In this document: piece after piece, positions 45,261-55,100 of the stretch
How positions within the stretch are numbered: the first letter of the stretch is position 1
Layout of the letters: each line of letters begins with the position of its first letter
Assembly: GCF_014145635.1 (NCBI RefSeq)
Contig: NZ_JACHTC010000016.1
Location: forward strand, 1-64,000
From: Myroides sp. WP-1
Lineage (GTDB): Bacteria > Bacteroidota > Bacteroidia > Flavobacteriales > Flavobacteriaceae
Reading direction: 5' to 3'
Length of the DNA: 64,000 nucleotides
The notes under the pieces: generated by a model
Told to the model about the DNA's origin: nothing
The model's input: the letters and a program-made list of their open reading frames with translations, nothing else
Database searches by the model: none
Translations under genes and position numbers: made by a program

Positions 45261-46040
45261 TTATATTCTAATACTCCCTTGAAAGACAAAAGTTGCAGGC
45301 CCCTTTAAGAATACCTGTTGGTAGGTATTATTTTTATATTCAAAAGCGACAAAAAGTGTTCCGCCCTCTACATCAATTCTCACTTCATTTTGATCGATTT
45401 TCCCCAAATCATGCATAGCTAAAGCGACAGCTGTTGCCCCTGTTCCACAAGATAGAGTTTCGTCTTCCACTCCTCTTTCAAAAGTTCTAATTCTGAAGTG
45501 ATTGGGTCCTTCTTGCTCTACAAAATTTACATTTGTTCCCTTAGGCGCATAGGCTTCACTCGTTCTAATTTGTTTGCCTTTTTTATATACATCAAAATAC
45601 ATTAAATCGCGTACAATTTCGACGTGATGTGGCGATCCGGTATTGAGAAAAACACTTTTTTCTCTTCGGTCTATCTGCATGACATCGATCATTTGTAGCG
45701 CTACATTATGTTCTTGATCTATCGTTGCATAGTGCAATCCATCAATAGCGGTAAAGTGACATTCTTCATGAATTATTCCCAGCTGTTTGGCAAATGAGAC
45801 AATACATCTTCCTCCATTCCCACACATGGTACTTTCTTTTCCATCCGAATTAAAATACACCATTTTAAAATCGGCCTTTTCATCTTCTTCTACGAGGATC
45901 AATCCATCTGCACCGATACCAAATCGGCGATCACACAAATGAGCAATGAGATCCACATTGGATGCATCGAATGTTTTTTGACGGTTATCTATCATGACAA
46001 AGTCATTTCCCGTTCCTTGGTATTTCCAAAAGGACAACAT
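45261..46040 (-). CDS. dapF: Diaminopimelate epimerase
   Basis: About 259 residues from ATG 46040; a TTG at 46046 is the only earlier option. Both active-site cysteines are in canonical motifs, STMCGNGGRC and ETLSCGTGATAVAL. The enzyme turns LL- into meso-diaminopimelate for lysine and peptidoglycan. It heads the dapF-GNAT-mltG operon; a -7 match TAAATTTG lies on the minus strand at 46077-46070, giving a leader of about 23 nt. Confidence 0.97.
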   Translation of the reverse strand: MLSFWKYQGTGNDFVMIDNRQKTFDASNVDLIAHLCDRRFGIGADGLILVEEDEKADFKMVYFNSDGKESTMCGNGGRCIVSFAKQLGIIHEECHFTAIDGLHYATIDQEHNVALQMIDVMQIDRREKSVFLNTGSPHHVEIVRDLMYFDVYKKGKQIRTSEAYAPKGTNVNFVEQEGPNHFRIRTFERGVEDETLSCGTGATAVALAMHDLGKIDQNEVRIDVEGGTLFVAFEYKNNTYQQVFLKGPATFVFQGSIRI

Positions 46041-46183
46041 AAACAATTGTTTTTAGCTAAGTTTGGAACCAAATTTACAAATAATCTCATTGATTTGGTA
46101 CTTTGTTAACCATTGGTTAAACACTTTTTAATTCCTTTTTTGCTTTTTTATTTTTACTATCGTTTCATTTTAACTCTTATTGT

Positions 46184-47578
46184 ATGATGAAAAAATTCTT
46201 AACTACTTTTTTAACTTGTTTGCTTACAGCTGCCATTACCTTGGTGGGTTACACCTATTATATAGAAAAGAACACTAGTAAGGCACAAAGCAATACTACT
46301 ACTCCTTCAGCAATCCAGTCGTCATCTGGTTTAGTACAAGGAAATCCTGTTGACTTCACAAGCGCAGCAGAAAACACAGTAAATGCGGTAGTGCACGTCA
46401 AAAATCTGAGCTATATCACCACTAGAAGTAATCCTTTACTTGAATTCTTTTATGGATATAAAGGAGGTACACAAACGCAAATCGGAACAGGTTCTGGGGT
46501 CATAATTTCTGAAGATGGTTATATTGTAACCAATAATCACGTAATCGCCAATGCATCCGAATTAGAAGTTACCTTAAACAACAATAAAACCTATAAGGCT
46601 AAACTCATAGGAACAGAAAAAGAAATGGATTTGGCGTTGATAAAAATTGACGCTTTAGAAAAACTGCCATTTCTTACTTTTGGCGATTCGGACGCCATAC
46701 AACTTGGCGAATGGGTATTGGCCGTCGGGAATCCATATAATTTAACTTCCACAGTAACAGCTGGTATTATTTCAGCCAAGGCAAGGAATTTATCCGAAAC
46801 GGGGATTCAATCTTTTATTCAAACTGATGCGGCAGTCAATCCAGGAAATAGCGGTGGTGCTTTAGTCAATGTACAGGGAGAATTAATCGGTATTAATACA
46901 ATGATTTCTTCCAATACAGGCTCATATGTGGGGTATGCATTTGCTGTTCCTTCCAATGTGACGAAAAAAATTGTCGAAGATTTCTTACAGTACGGAGATG
47001 TACAACACGGTGTACTAGGGGTGAGTGGATTTGAGCTTAACTCTGCTTGGGCACAAAAATTACAGCTATCAACGGACAAGGGTTTTTATATTCAGGACAT
47101 CGATAAAAACGCCGATGCAGAAAAAATACAGCTACGAAAAGGAGATATCATCACCGCTATTAACGGCAGAAACATTTCTTCTTTTGTCGATATCAAAAAT
47201 GTACTCAATACAAAACGTCCAGGGGATGTTGTTCAATTAACCATTCAAAGAGAAAACCAAACGCAACAAAAAGACATTAAATTAGTACAAGCTAATTCAA
47301 CTAGTTTTATCTTTCAAGGCATTGAGTTTAGTGAGCTAACAAAAGAAGAAAAAGCAAAATTCAACATCAATTATGGCGTAAAAATAACAGCTATAACGGC
47401 AGAAAAATTTCTCCCCTATCAAGCAGAATTGACGAATGCCATTTTACTCAGTATACAAGAAAAAAAGATAAGCAACATAGAACAAGCTAAGCAATTATTA
47501 TCGCAACTAAATGAAAATCAACGCATAAAATTAGATGTTTTATCTCCAAAAGGTGAATTAATCAAACTCTATTTGTAA
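46184..47578 (+). CDS. HtrA/DegP-family periplasmic serine protease
   Basis: 464 residues. A signal anchor (MMKKFLTTFLTCLLTAAITLVGYTYY) is followed by a trypsin-like domain with the triad H119 (TNNHVIA), D149 (MDLALIKID) and S223 (NPGNSGGAL), then one clear PDZ domain (about 275-365; DKGFYIQDIDKNADAEKIQLRKGDIITAINGR) and a degenerate second C-terminal domain. It should degrade or refold misfolded envelope proteins. Divergent from the dapF operon. Start ATG 46184 or the next codon. Confidence 0.94.
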   Translation: MMKKFLTTFLTCLLTAAITLVGYTYYIEKNTSKAQSNTTTPSAIQSSSGLVQGNPVDFTSAAENTVNAVVHVKNLSYITTRSNPLLEFFYGYKGGTQTQIGTGSGVIISEDGYIVTNNHVIANASELEVTLNNNKTYKAKLIGTEKEMDLALIKIDALEKLPFLTFGDSDAIQLGEWVLAVGNPYNLTSTVTAGIISAKARNLSETGIQSFIQTDAAVNPGNSGGALVNVQGELIGINTMISSNTGSYVGYAFAVPSNVTKKIVEDFLQYGDVQHGVLGVSGFELNSAWAQKLQLSTDKGFYIQDIDKNADAEKIQLRKGDIITAINGRNISSFVDIKNVLNTKRPGDVVQLTIQRENQTQQKDIKLVQANSTSFIFQGIEFSELTKEEKAKFNINYGVKITAITAEKFLPYQAELTNAILLSIQEKKISNIEQAKQLLSQLNENQRIKLDVLSPKGELIKLYL

Positions 47579-47672
47579 AAGATTGAGCCTATTAATTACG
47601 AATTTAACTTTTGCTTTATTCATAAAAAAAGCGGACTTTTGCACTAATTTATACAACACAATCTAATACAAT

Positions 47673-49121
47673 ATGAAAGATACGAGTTTATACGAAAAGG
47701 AATTGGCTTTTCAGGCAGACAGAAGAAAAGCATGTGTAGAGTTTATCAAGATCATCAGTGATTTATGGTTTGATAAATCTATTGAGTTATTAATGTTCCG
47801 CAATCAATTGATTGACCGAAGTGTTAGTGACATCATTAACTTACATGAGTATGCTGCTAAGTTTGTTGAGAAACCAATTAACATTTTTGATACAGTTGAA
47901 ATAGCAAAAGCGATTCAACAAGCTGATCTTCCACCTTCAAGAATTGACATTGGTCGTTTAACCTATGAATATCATTTAGAAGACAACAAGCATAGCAATG
48001 CGTTAGGTTTTGTTGTAAGCAAATTAAAAGATGCTAAAAACACAGGAGAGATTGTTCCTAAAGATGTTGTACTATACGGTTTTGGTCGTATTGGTCGTTT
48101 ATTAGCTCGCGAGTTAATGAACAAAATTGGAAAGGGACAACAAATGCGTTTAAGAGCGATTGTTACACGTGATAAAAATGATGCTGTATTATTAGAGAAG
48201 AGAGCTTCTTTATTGAAATACGACTCAGTACACGGTGACTTTGAAGGTTCTGTAATTGCAGATCCAGCAAACAATGCGTTAATCATCAATGGAACAACAG
48301 TTCACATGATTTCTGCGAGTACACCTGAAGAGATTGATTATACAGCGTATGACATTGACAATGCATTGATCATTGACAATACAGGAGCATTCACTACAGA
48401 AGAGGCATTAAAACGTCATTTATCATCAAAAGGAGCGTCTAAAGTATTATTGACTGCACCAGGAAAAGGAATTCCAAATATTGTACATGGTGTAAACCAC
48501 AATGCATACAACCCATCAGAAGTAAACATTTGGTCAGCTGCTTCATGTACAACCAATGCAATTACTCCAATCTTGAAAGTAATGGAAGATAATTTTGGTG
48601 TTGTAAAAGGTCACTTAGAAACAATTCACGCGTATACAAACGACCAGAACTTGGTTGATAATATGCATAAAAAATACCGTCGTGGTAGAGCTGCTGCTTT
48701 AAACATGGTAATTACAGAAACTGGAGCAGGAAGTGCAGTTGCTAAAGCATTACCTTCATTAGCAGGTAAATTAACTTCAAACGCTATCCGTGTACCAGTT
48801 CCTAATGGTTCTTTAGTTGTATTAAACTTAGAAATTGAAAAAGAAACTTCAGTTGAGGCTTTAAATGAAGTGATGCGCAAAGCTGCCTTAAATGGTGATT
48901 TAGTTGAGCAAATCAAATATTCATTAAACAATGAGTTAGTATCATCAGATATTGTTGGAACATCTGCTCCTTCTATCTTTGACAGTAAAGCAACTATTGT
49001 TTCTGCTGATGGTAAAAACGTTGTACTATACGTTTGGTACGATAACGAATATGGATATAGCCACCAAGTAATCCGCTTAGCGAAATACATCGCACAAGTA
49101 AGACGTTATACTTACTATTAG
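47673..49121 (+). CDS. gap: Glyceraldehyde-3-phosphate dehydrogenase, long form
   Basis: 482 residues, about 140 more than classical GAPDH. The Rossmann start GFGRIGR lies at residues 136-142, and the catalytic Cys is C292 in SAASCTTNAITP. The extra N-terminal 130 residues are helical, with no similarity that I recognise, and are a known feature of one flavobacterial GAPDH type. It oxidises glyceraldehyde 3-phosphate with NAD(P) or works in reverse in gluconeogenesis. The codons used are strongly A/T-ending and regular, as expected of a highly expressed gene. A symmetric terminator follows. Confidence 0.95.
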   Translation: MKDTSLYEKELAFQADRRKACVEFIKIISDLWFDKSIELLMFRNQLIDRSVSDIINLHEYAAKFVEKPINIFDTVEIAKAIQQADLPPSRIDIGRLTYEYHLEDNKHSNALGFVVSKLKDAKNTGEIVPKDVVLYGFGRIGRLLARELMNKIGKGQQMRLRAIVTRDKNDAVLLEKRASLLKYDSVHGDFEGSVIADPANNALIINGTTVHMISASTPEEIDYTAYDIDNALIIDNTGAFTTEEALKRHLSSKGASKVLLTAPGKGIPNIVHGVNHNAYNPSEVNIWSAASCTTNAITPILKVMEDNFGVVKGHLETIHAYTNDQNLVDNMHKKYRRGRAAALNMVITETGAGSAVAKALPSLAGKLTSNAIRVPVPNGSLVVLNLEIEKETSVEALNEVMRKAALNGDLVEQIKYSLNNELVSSDIVGTSAPSIFDSKATIVSADGKNVVLYVWYDNEYGYSHQVIRLAKYIAQVRRYTYY

Positions 49122-49150
49122 TAGATAGCGGTTTACGGTTTACAATAACA

Positions 49151-49181
49151 AAAAAAGAGAGCAATTGCTCTCTTTTTTTTT
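49151..49181. terminator. Perfectly symmetric terminator after gap
   Basis: AAAAAAGAGAGCAA / TTGCTCTCTTTTTT palindrome at 49151-49178 with extra T residues. Confidence 0.88.
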
Positions 49182-49239
49182 AACTAACTGTAACCAAACT
49201 TACTTTATTTGTATGAATATTGTTCTAATTGGTTCTGCC

Positions 49240-49449
49240 TTATACTTCTTGTATTTCCAATTGACTTAATTTTTGATGTAGTGTAGGCTTATCTTGTACA
49301 TAATCTTCTACCCATTGTTCTAAGCGATCTACATCGTAAGGCAACATCTGCATTAAGGCTTTATTAAATTCTTTTACAAAAAGTTCCGAATCGAAACTTA
49401 CATTTTCTAGTATTCTCTTTGTATAGTCAAACATTAATCTGTTTTCCAT
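49240..49449 (-). CDS. Small conserved-looking protein, 69 aa
   Basis: Begins MENRLMFDYTKRILENVSFDSELFVKEFNKAL and contains LPYDVDRLEQWVEDYVQ. The pattern (M-F-DYTK-x-IL-x-x-VSFD-x-x-LF) matches what I recall of a short uncharacterised protein common in Bacteroidota, with no known function. It is cytoplasmic, acidic and helical. It stands alone between two terminators. Confidence 0.75.
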   Translation of the reverse strand: MENRLMFDYTKRILENVSFDSELFVKEFNKALMQMLPYDVDRLEQWVEDYVQDKPTLHQKLSQLEIQEV

Positions 49450-49767
49450 TTTTAACTACTCTTTTTCACATTAAACAACAATCAAAAATAACCTATTAAC
49501 AAATAAAAAGCAAATTCAATAGTATTTTTTACATTTTTTTAAAATTAAAACAACATACGCGCAATATATACTATTTTTACAAGGTCCGCTGGACTTCTCT
49601 TTACATTTTATGCAGTATTTCATTTTTTTTTCTAATTAAACTGCAAAACAATTGAAAAGATAATGAATCTTTTTTCTTTTGATGTTCTTTTCTTCAGGTT
49701 ATAATTTAATAGAAAGCAAAAAAAGAAGAGGAACACACGCTGCTCCCCTTCTTTTATTTCATACTAG
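49450..49767. other. Intergenic region with fibre-operon terminator
   Basis: About 270 bp of AT-rich DNA with no gene seen. At 49718-49757 a GA-rich stem (AGAAG-GGGA / TCC-TCTTCT on the minus strand) followed by T residues probably ends the 49768-61630 operon. Confidence 0.5.
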
Positions 49768-52179
49768 TTATTGAACTTGGTAATTGACAATTGTGTGTTC
49801 TTGAACATATTTCATCGCCCAAGCGACTCCATTAGTATAGAAGAAACTGTTGTGTACTGTAGCTCCACCATAATAGGCTTTACTCAATGGAGAACCTCCT
49901 TCTGTTCTAGGGGCTGGCCATTTTGTTGTGTGTGTATTCTTAACATCACCTGCAATCCATCCTCCGTCTCCAATAAAGACAAAACCTAGTGTTTGATGCT
50001 TCAAAATCCACGCACGAGTAGTATTTCCTTCTTGATGTGAAATAACATCATATTCTGGAGAGAATCCCGTAACATAAATAGAGTTATTTAAGTCACTTCC
50101 TAAATCCATTCCGGCAATATTTCTGAACGGTCCATTTAATGTTGGATCATCAATTGCTCTTGTTGGATTTACATAACTTCTACCATCTGTAATAACATTC
50201 GTCGTTGCAGAATAAGCGATTGAATTGATTAAATTTCTCGCGGCAGTAGCATCTCCTTCTTGTCCATAAAACAGTACTCCTTTTTTGTTTTTCACAAAAT
50301 CCTCTAATACTGAAATACTCTGACTATTAGCAACATAACTATATCCAACAACAATGATATCGATTTTGTTGTTGTTGATTTGGGCAGCTAGCGCAGCACC
50401 TTGACTAGTTCCACCGTCTACTACATTCAATTGTTCTACTCTTACAATTCCATTTGGTCCAAAGTTAGATGGTGTTTTTAACAATGTACCTGCAGAATAA
50501 TTAGCTGAAGCTGATCCTGGCTGGTATCCTGCTCCACCTAATCCCAATATATTTATTCTACGGTAGGTAAAATCAATATTTTTATTACAAGTATTGGCTC
50601 CAAATGAACTATCTGTAGTGATTGTATAACGATGAGTTCCACCTGCTAAAGGTAAACCTGTAGCGTATAACGTAACAGTCTGGGTTCCTGTAGTGGCAAA
50701 CGTTCCTGTTGCTTCAAATTTGACTCCATTTACCATATTGGAACTAATATTGTAAGGACCAGGATATTGTACATTTACACTGATCGTCATAAAGTTTCTA
50801 GCGTCTACTGGCACACCTGGCGCGAAAGTACCAAAGGTTGTTATGGACTGACAATTCATTGAATATGATACGGGTTGAGCAATGACTTCTAGATCAAAGA
50901 AACAGATAGCTTCCATACCATTGGCTGCTTCCAATACATATTGATGACTTCCCGAGGCTTGTGGTGTTCCAACAGCGGTTAGTACTACCTCTCTCGTTCC
51001 TAAAGCATCAAGTGAAAGCGGTCCAGAAGTAAAGTAAAGTCCATTTACTGTATTGGTTTTAATCAGTGTTTCCCCAGTAGCCGATACATTCACGCTAATT
51101 CTAGCGGTATGAGAAGCAGTTACAGGTTCGTCTTGTCTATAAACCCCTGTAAAGGAAACCCCAGTACAATCGACGGTATATTTTGTATTTTTCACTGTTA
51201 CTGGAATATTTGTACACGACATTCGAGTATCTACATCTGAATTTGTTGTTAGTCCGAATTCATTTGTACCAGAAGTCAACGGTGTACCTGTTCCCAATAA
51301 TACAATATATTGTACTCCAGGAGCATCGAAGATCCCAGATCCTCTAAAGGAGTAACCATTTACGGTATTGGTTGCGATACTCCAATAACCAGTAGAAGTT
51401 ACATTGACTTCCAACGTCATTTTATGTGTATCACCTAAAACTTGTCCGATCATATAATCACCTGCAACAGTAATCTGAGCACATGTTACAGTATAACTTA
51501 CATTGGCATTCTCTACTTGTACATACGCTTGGCAGCTCTCCGTCTTATTGTTTAACGTTATGGTCAACAAATCCCCTTGCTCTCCTACAGCATATCCAAT
51601 ATTAGGCGTTCCTACCCCCTGTAAAACTAACGTGTAACTTCCTGCAGATGGAAATGTTCCTTTTGCTGAGAAATAATAACCATTATCCGTTAATGCAGTA
51701 ATTTCATAAGTTCCATGTTGTGTTACTGTCACGGGAATCGTCAAATAGTTTGCTGCAGTCAGAAATTCTCCTTGCTTAAATACTCCATGAGCTTTAATGG
51801 CATTACATTGAGCATCTGTAATTTCAAATACAGCAGGCGGTGGTGTTCCACACATACTCAACCATGTATCTTGAGCATCGCTCCAATAGTTAAAACACCC
51901 TGTTGTTTTGTTGTAAATTAACAATCCATCCGTTCTATTTGCCACGCTAATGGCATCGCGTTGTTGCGTGGTCAATCTCGGGGTTAAGAATCCTTTATTG
52001 GCACTTTCTAATTCCAAAACAGCTCCAAGACTTGGCGTAGTTGATGTTCCAGAAAGTGTTCCATCCTTAATTTTAGTCATGTGCGTTTGTGCGAAACTCG
52101 AAAACACACTCATAAAAAGAATCAGAATAAGGGACAGTGTATATTTTATTCCCTTGTATATCGTGTGATTATATTGCAT
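49768..52179 (-). CDS. Large surface protein with tail-fibre-like N-module, four repeats and a GATase-like C-domain
   Basis: 803 residues. After a signal peptide (ending SSFAQ) comes the module AVLELESANKGFLTPRLTTQQRD...GLLIYNKTTGCFNYWSDAQDTW (about 45-110), shared in outline with the next gene upstream. Then four repeats of about 100 residues (about 120-540), each with a Cys near the start, the core TNTVNGYSF or a variant, a G-x-F strand and GTG-x-P, suggesting Ig-like beta domains paired by disulfides. The C-terminal 260 residues (INILGLGGAGYQPG..., IDIIVVGYSY..., GVLFYGQEGD..., GFVFIGDGGW) resemble a class I glutamine-amidotransferase-like or ThuA-like fold; no catalytic triad is claimed. 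No type IX sorting signal is seen. Last gene of the operon. Confidence 0.88.
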   Translation of the reverse strand: MQYNHTIYKGIKYTLSLILILFMSVFSSFAQTHMTKIKDGTLSGTSTTPSLGAVLELESANKGFLTPRLTTQQRDAISVANRTDGLLIYNKTTGCFNYWSDAQDTWLSMCGTPPPAVFEITDAQCNAIKAHGVFKQGEFLTAANYLTIPVTVTQHGTYEITALTDNGYYFSAKGTFPSAGSYTLVLQGVGTPNIGYAVGEQGDLLTITLNNKTESCQAYVQVENANVSYTVTCAQITVAGDYMIGQVLGDTHKMTLEVNVTSTGYWSIATNTVNGYSFRGSGIFDAPGVQYIVLLGTGTPLTSGTNEFGLTTNSDVDTRMSCTNIPVTVKNTKYTVDCTGVSFTGVYRQDEPVTASHTARISVNVSATGETLIKTNTVNGLYFTSGPLSLDALGTREVVLTAVGTPQASGSHQYVLEAANGMEAICFFDLEVIAQPVSYSMNCQSITTFGTFAPGVPVDARNFMTISVNVQYPGPYNISSNMVNGVKFEATGTFATTGTQTVTLYATGLPLAGGTHRYTITTDSSFGANTCNKNIDFTYRRINILGLGGAGYQPGSASANYSAGTLLKTPSNFGPNGIVRVEQLNVVDGGTSQGAALAAQINNNKIDIIVVGYSYVANSQSISVLEDFVKNKKGVLFYGQEGDATAARNLINSIAYSATTNVITDGRSYVNPTRAIDDPTLNGPFRNIAGMDLGSDLNNSIYVTGFSPEYDVISHQEGNTTRAWILKHQTLGFVFIGDGGWIAGDVKNTHTTKWPAPRTEGGSPLSKAYYGGATVHNSFFYTNGVAWAMKYVQEHTIVNYQVQ
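50570..51830 (-). repeat. Four diverged approximately 300-bp coding repeats
   Basis: They encode the four Ig-like units of the 803-residue protein. They are diverged at DNA level (not identical), so they are old compared with the 294-bp repeats of the neighbouring gene. Confidence 0.75.
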
Positions 52180-52198
52180 ATTGAATAATTTTAAAAAG

Positions 52199-55100
52199 TT
52201 AGTTTTTTTGCATGAATTCCAATACCATTTGCTCCAATTGTTCTACTTTTTGTTGAACACTTTGATTTGCTTGCTCTAGTTCTTTAATTCTAGCTTCTTT
52301 TTCTTCGAGTGCTTTGTTTTGATCAATAATGTGTAAGTACAACTCTTCCGTTTTCTCTAATAATTGAACTGATAATTCTGACACATTAATAGCATATCCT
52401 TCCTCTGTTTTATTCAATTCGTGAATAGGCGTAATTCCAGGTAAATGACGATTTGTTTTAATGAAATCTTCAACCACATCTAGGCTATTGAACTTATAAT
52501 CGTATTTCAAGGCTGAATATCCATCAAAGTAATTTTCAAATACATAATCGGCATAGTAGCTGTTTACAGCCGTAATACTTCCATTTACTCTCAACTTTTC
52601 ACTTGGTGAGCTTGAAGGTTCTGTAAAGCCTATTCCTACCCATCCTTTGGTATAAATATTATCATTTGGATTGGTAGCAATTTTATGTGTTGAAGAATTT
52701 AACCAAGGATGCTTGTTGATTGCATCAATTTCAATGGTGTGAATAACCTGATTCTCATCGGTATATAAAAGGGAATTCGTAGCTGTATCAAATTCTAATT
52801 TGGTTAATGATTCTCCGCCTTCTACTAACTCTTTTAATTTTAATATGGTTGATTGACCAGCTTCATTCGTATACGTTAGAATGTAATTTGCTGGATCATA
52901 TTCTAAGGAAGTTATCGTTTCATGTCCGCGAACCAAAACCTCAATATCAATTGGATTCTCCGCTCCAGCCTCGTCGGTATAGGTTAATGTATACGTTTTA
53001 ATTTCGTCTCCATCTTCATTTTCCTCTATTGCCTCTACGTTTTTAAGTGTAGTTAACGTTTCATTTGCTGTTACTAAAGCAGGAATATCTACTGTTACAG
53101 CTATGTTCTCCTCATTTGTATACGTTATTACACCATCTACATCGTTTAATGTAGTTACTGTTTCGTTATCCGCAATTAAAGCTGGAATATCCACTTTTAC
53201 CTCAGTTTTCGCCTCGTTGGTATACGTTAAAACTCCGTCTACATTCGTTAAGGTGGTTACTGTTTCATGCATTCTAACAAGATCTCCAATGCTTATCATC
53301 ACAACATCTCCATTCTGATTTACATAGGTAAAATTTTCTCCATCAAACTTAACATAACCATTATACGTGATAAACGTATTTAGACTGTTGATCACTTCGC
53401 TATTCTCAATGATTTTTTCAAAATTATTAATCACCTCTGCCGGAATATCAATCACCACGACATCATCCGCCTCGTTGGTATAGATGTACTTCCCATTACC
53501 CAAAGAGTCTTTTTCTATCGTAGTAATTGTTTCATTGGCTTCGAAAATATCTTTCCATTCAATAAAGACAATATTGTAATCCTCGTCATAATAGAACAGT
53601 TTTTGGGAATTAACATCAAAACCTACATTACCAAATTTACCCTCTAACTTATTGATAATAATATCAATAAAATCAGTATTATCTCCCAACTTGGTAATGA
53701 AATTCTGGTTTATTGCAATATGCTCTACAAAGATTTTATTGGAAGCGATATCCGCAAGCGATAATTCAACCGAATTACCGTCTGAATCAGTAATAACCAA
53801 TTGATCATTTTCTAAAGTAAAACTCTCGTTGATGGTATTCAAATCAGTCCAGTCAATCGGCTCTTGTGTACCATCCACTTTGATGTAGTAGAATTGATCT
53901 TCTGTTGCATTATACACTACGTTTCCATATTTACCAGCTAACTTGTTGACAATATTTGTGATTAACGTATTATTATTGCTCAACTCGGTAACAAACGTCG
54001 CATTGTTAGCAATCTCTTTTACATCTAATTGAACTGAATTACCGTCAGAATCAGTCACCGTTAACATATCATTTTCTAACGTAAAACTCTTGTTGGTCGT
54101 GTTTAAGATCGACCAGTCAATCGGCTCTTGTGTGCCATCGGCTTTGATGTAATAGAATTTCTTCTCGGTTACATTGTAGAAAACGTTTCCGTATTTGCCT
54201 TCTAGTTTAGCGATGATCTCCGTGATAAACTCCGCATTGTTAGTGATGTTAGTCACGAATTCCGTATTGTTGGTAAGCTCCGTAATAAACTTAGAATTAT
54301 TCGCAATTTCACTAACCGCTAACTCTACGTTATTGCCATCTGAATCGGTAACGGTTAACTTGTCGTTGACCAATGTAAAGCTAACGTTGGTTGTATTTAA
54401 GATCGACCAATCAATCGGCTCTTGTGTGCCATCGGCTTTGATGTAATAGAATTTCTTCTCGGTTACATTGTAGAAGACGTTTCCGTATTTGCCTTCTAGT
54501 TTAGCAATGATCTCCGTGATGAATTCCGCATTGTTAGTGATGTTAGTCACGAATTCTGTGTTGTTGGTAAGCTCGGTAATAAATTTTGAATTATTCGCAA
54601 TTTCACTAACAGCCAACTCTACGTTGTTGCCATCTGAATCGGTAACGGTTAACTTGTCGTTGACCAATGTAAAGCTAACGTTAGTCGTGTTTAAGATCGA
54701 CCAGTCGATCGGCTCTTGTGTGCCATCGGCTTTGATGTAATAGAATTTCTTCTCGGTTACATTGTAGAAAACGTTTCCGTATTTTCCTTCTAATTTAGCG
54801 ATGATCTCTGTGATAAACTCCGCATTGCTGGTAATACTCGTTACGAATTCCGTATTGTTGGTAAGCTCGGTAATAAATTTCGAGTTATTCGCAATTTCAC
54901 TAACCGCCAACTCTACGTTGTTGCCATCTGAATCGGTAACGGTTAACTTGTCGTTGACCAATGTAAAGCTAACGTTAGTCGTGTTTAAGATCGACCAGTC
55001 GATCGGCTCTTGTGTGCCATCGGCTTTGATGTAATAGAATTTCTTCTCGGTTACATTGTAGAAAACGTTTCCGTATTTTCCTTCTAATTTAGCGATGATC

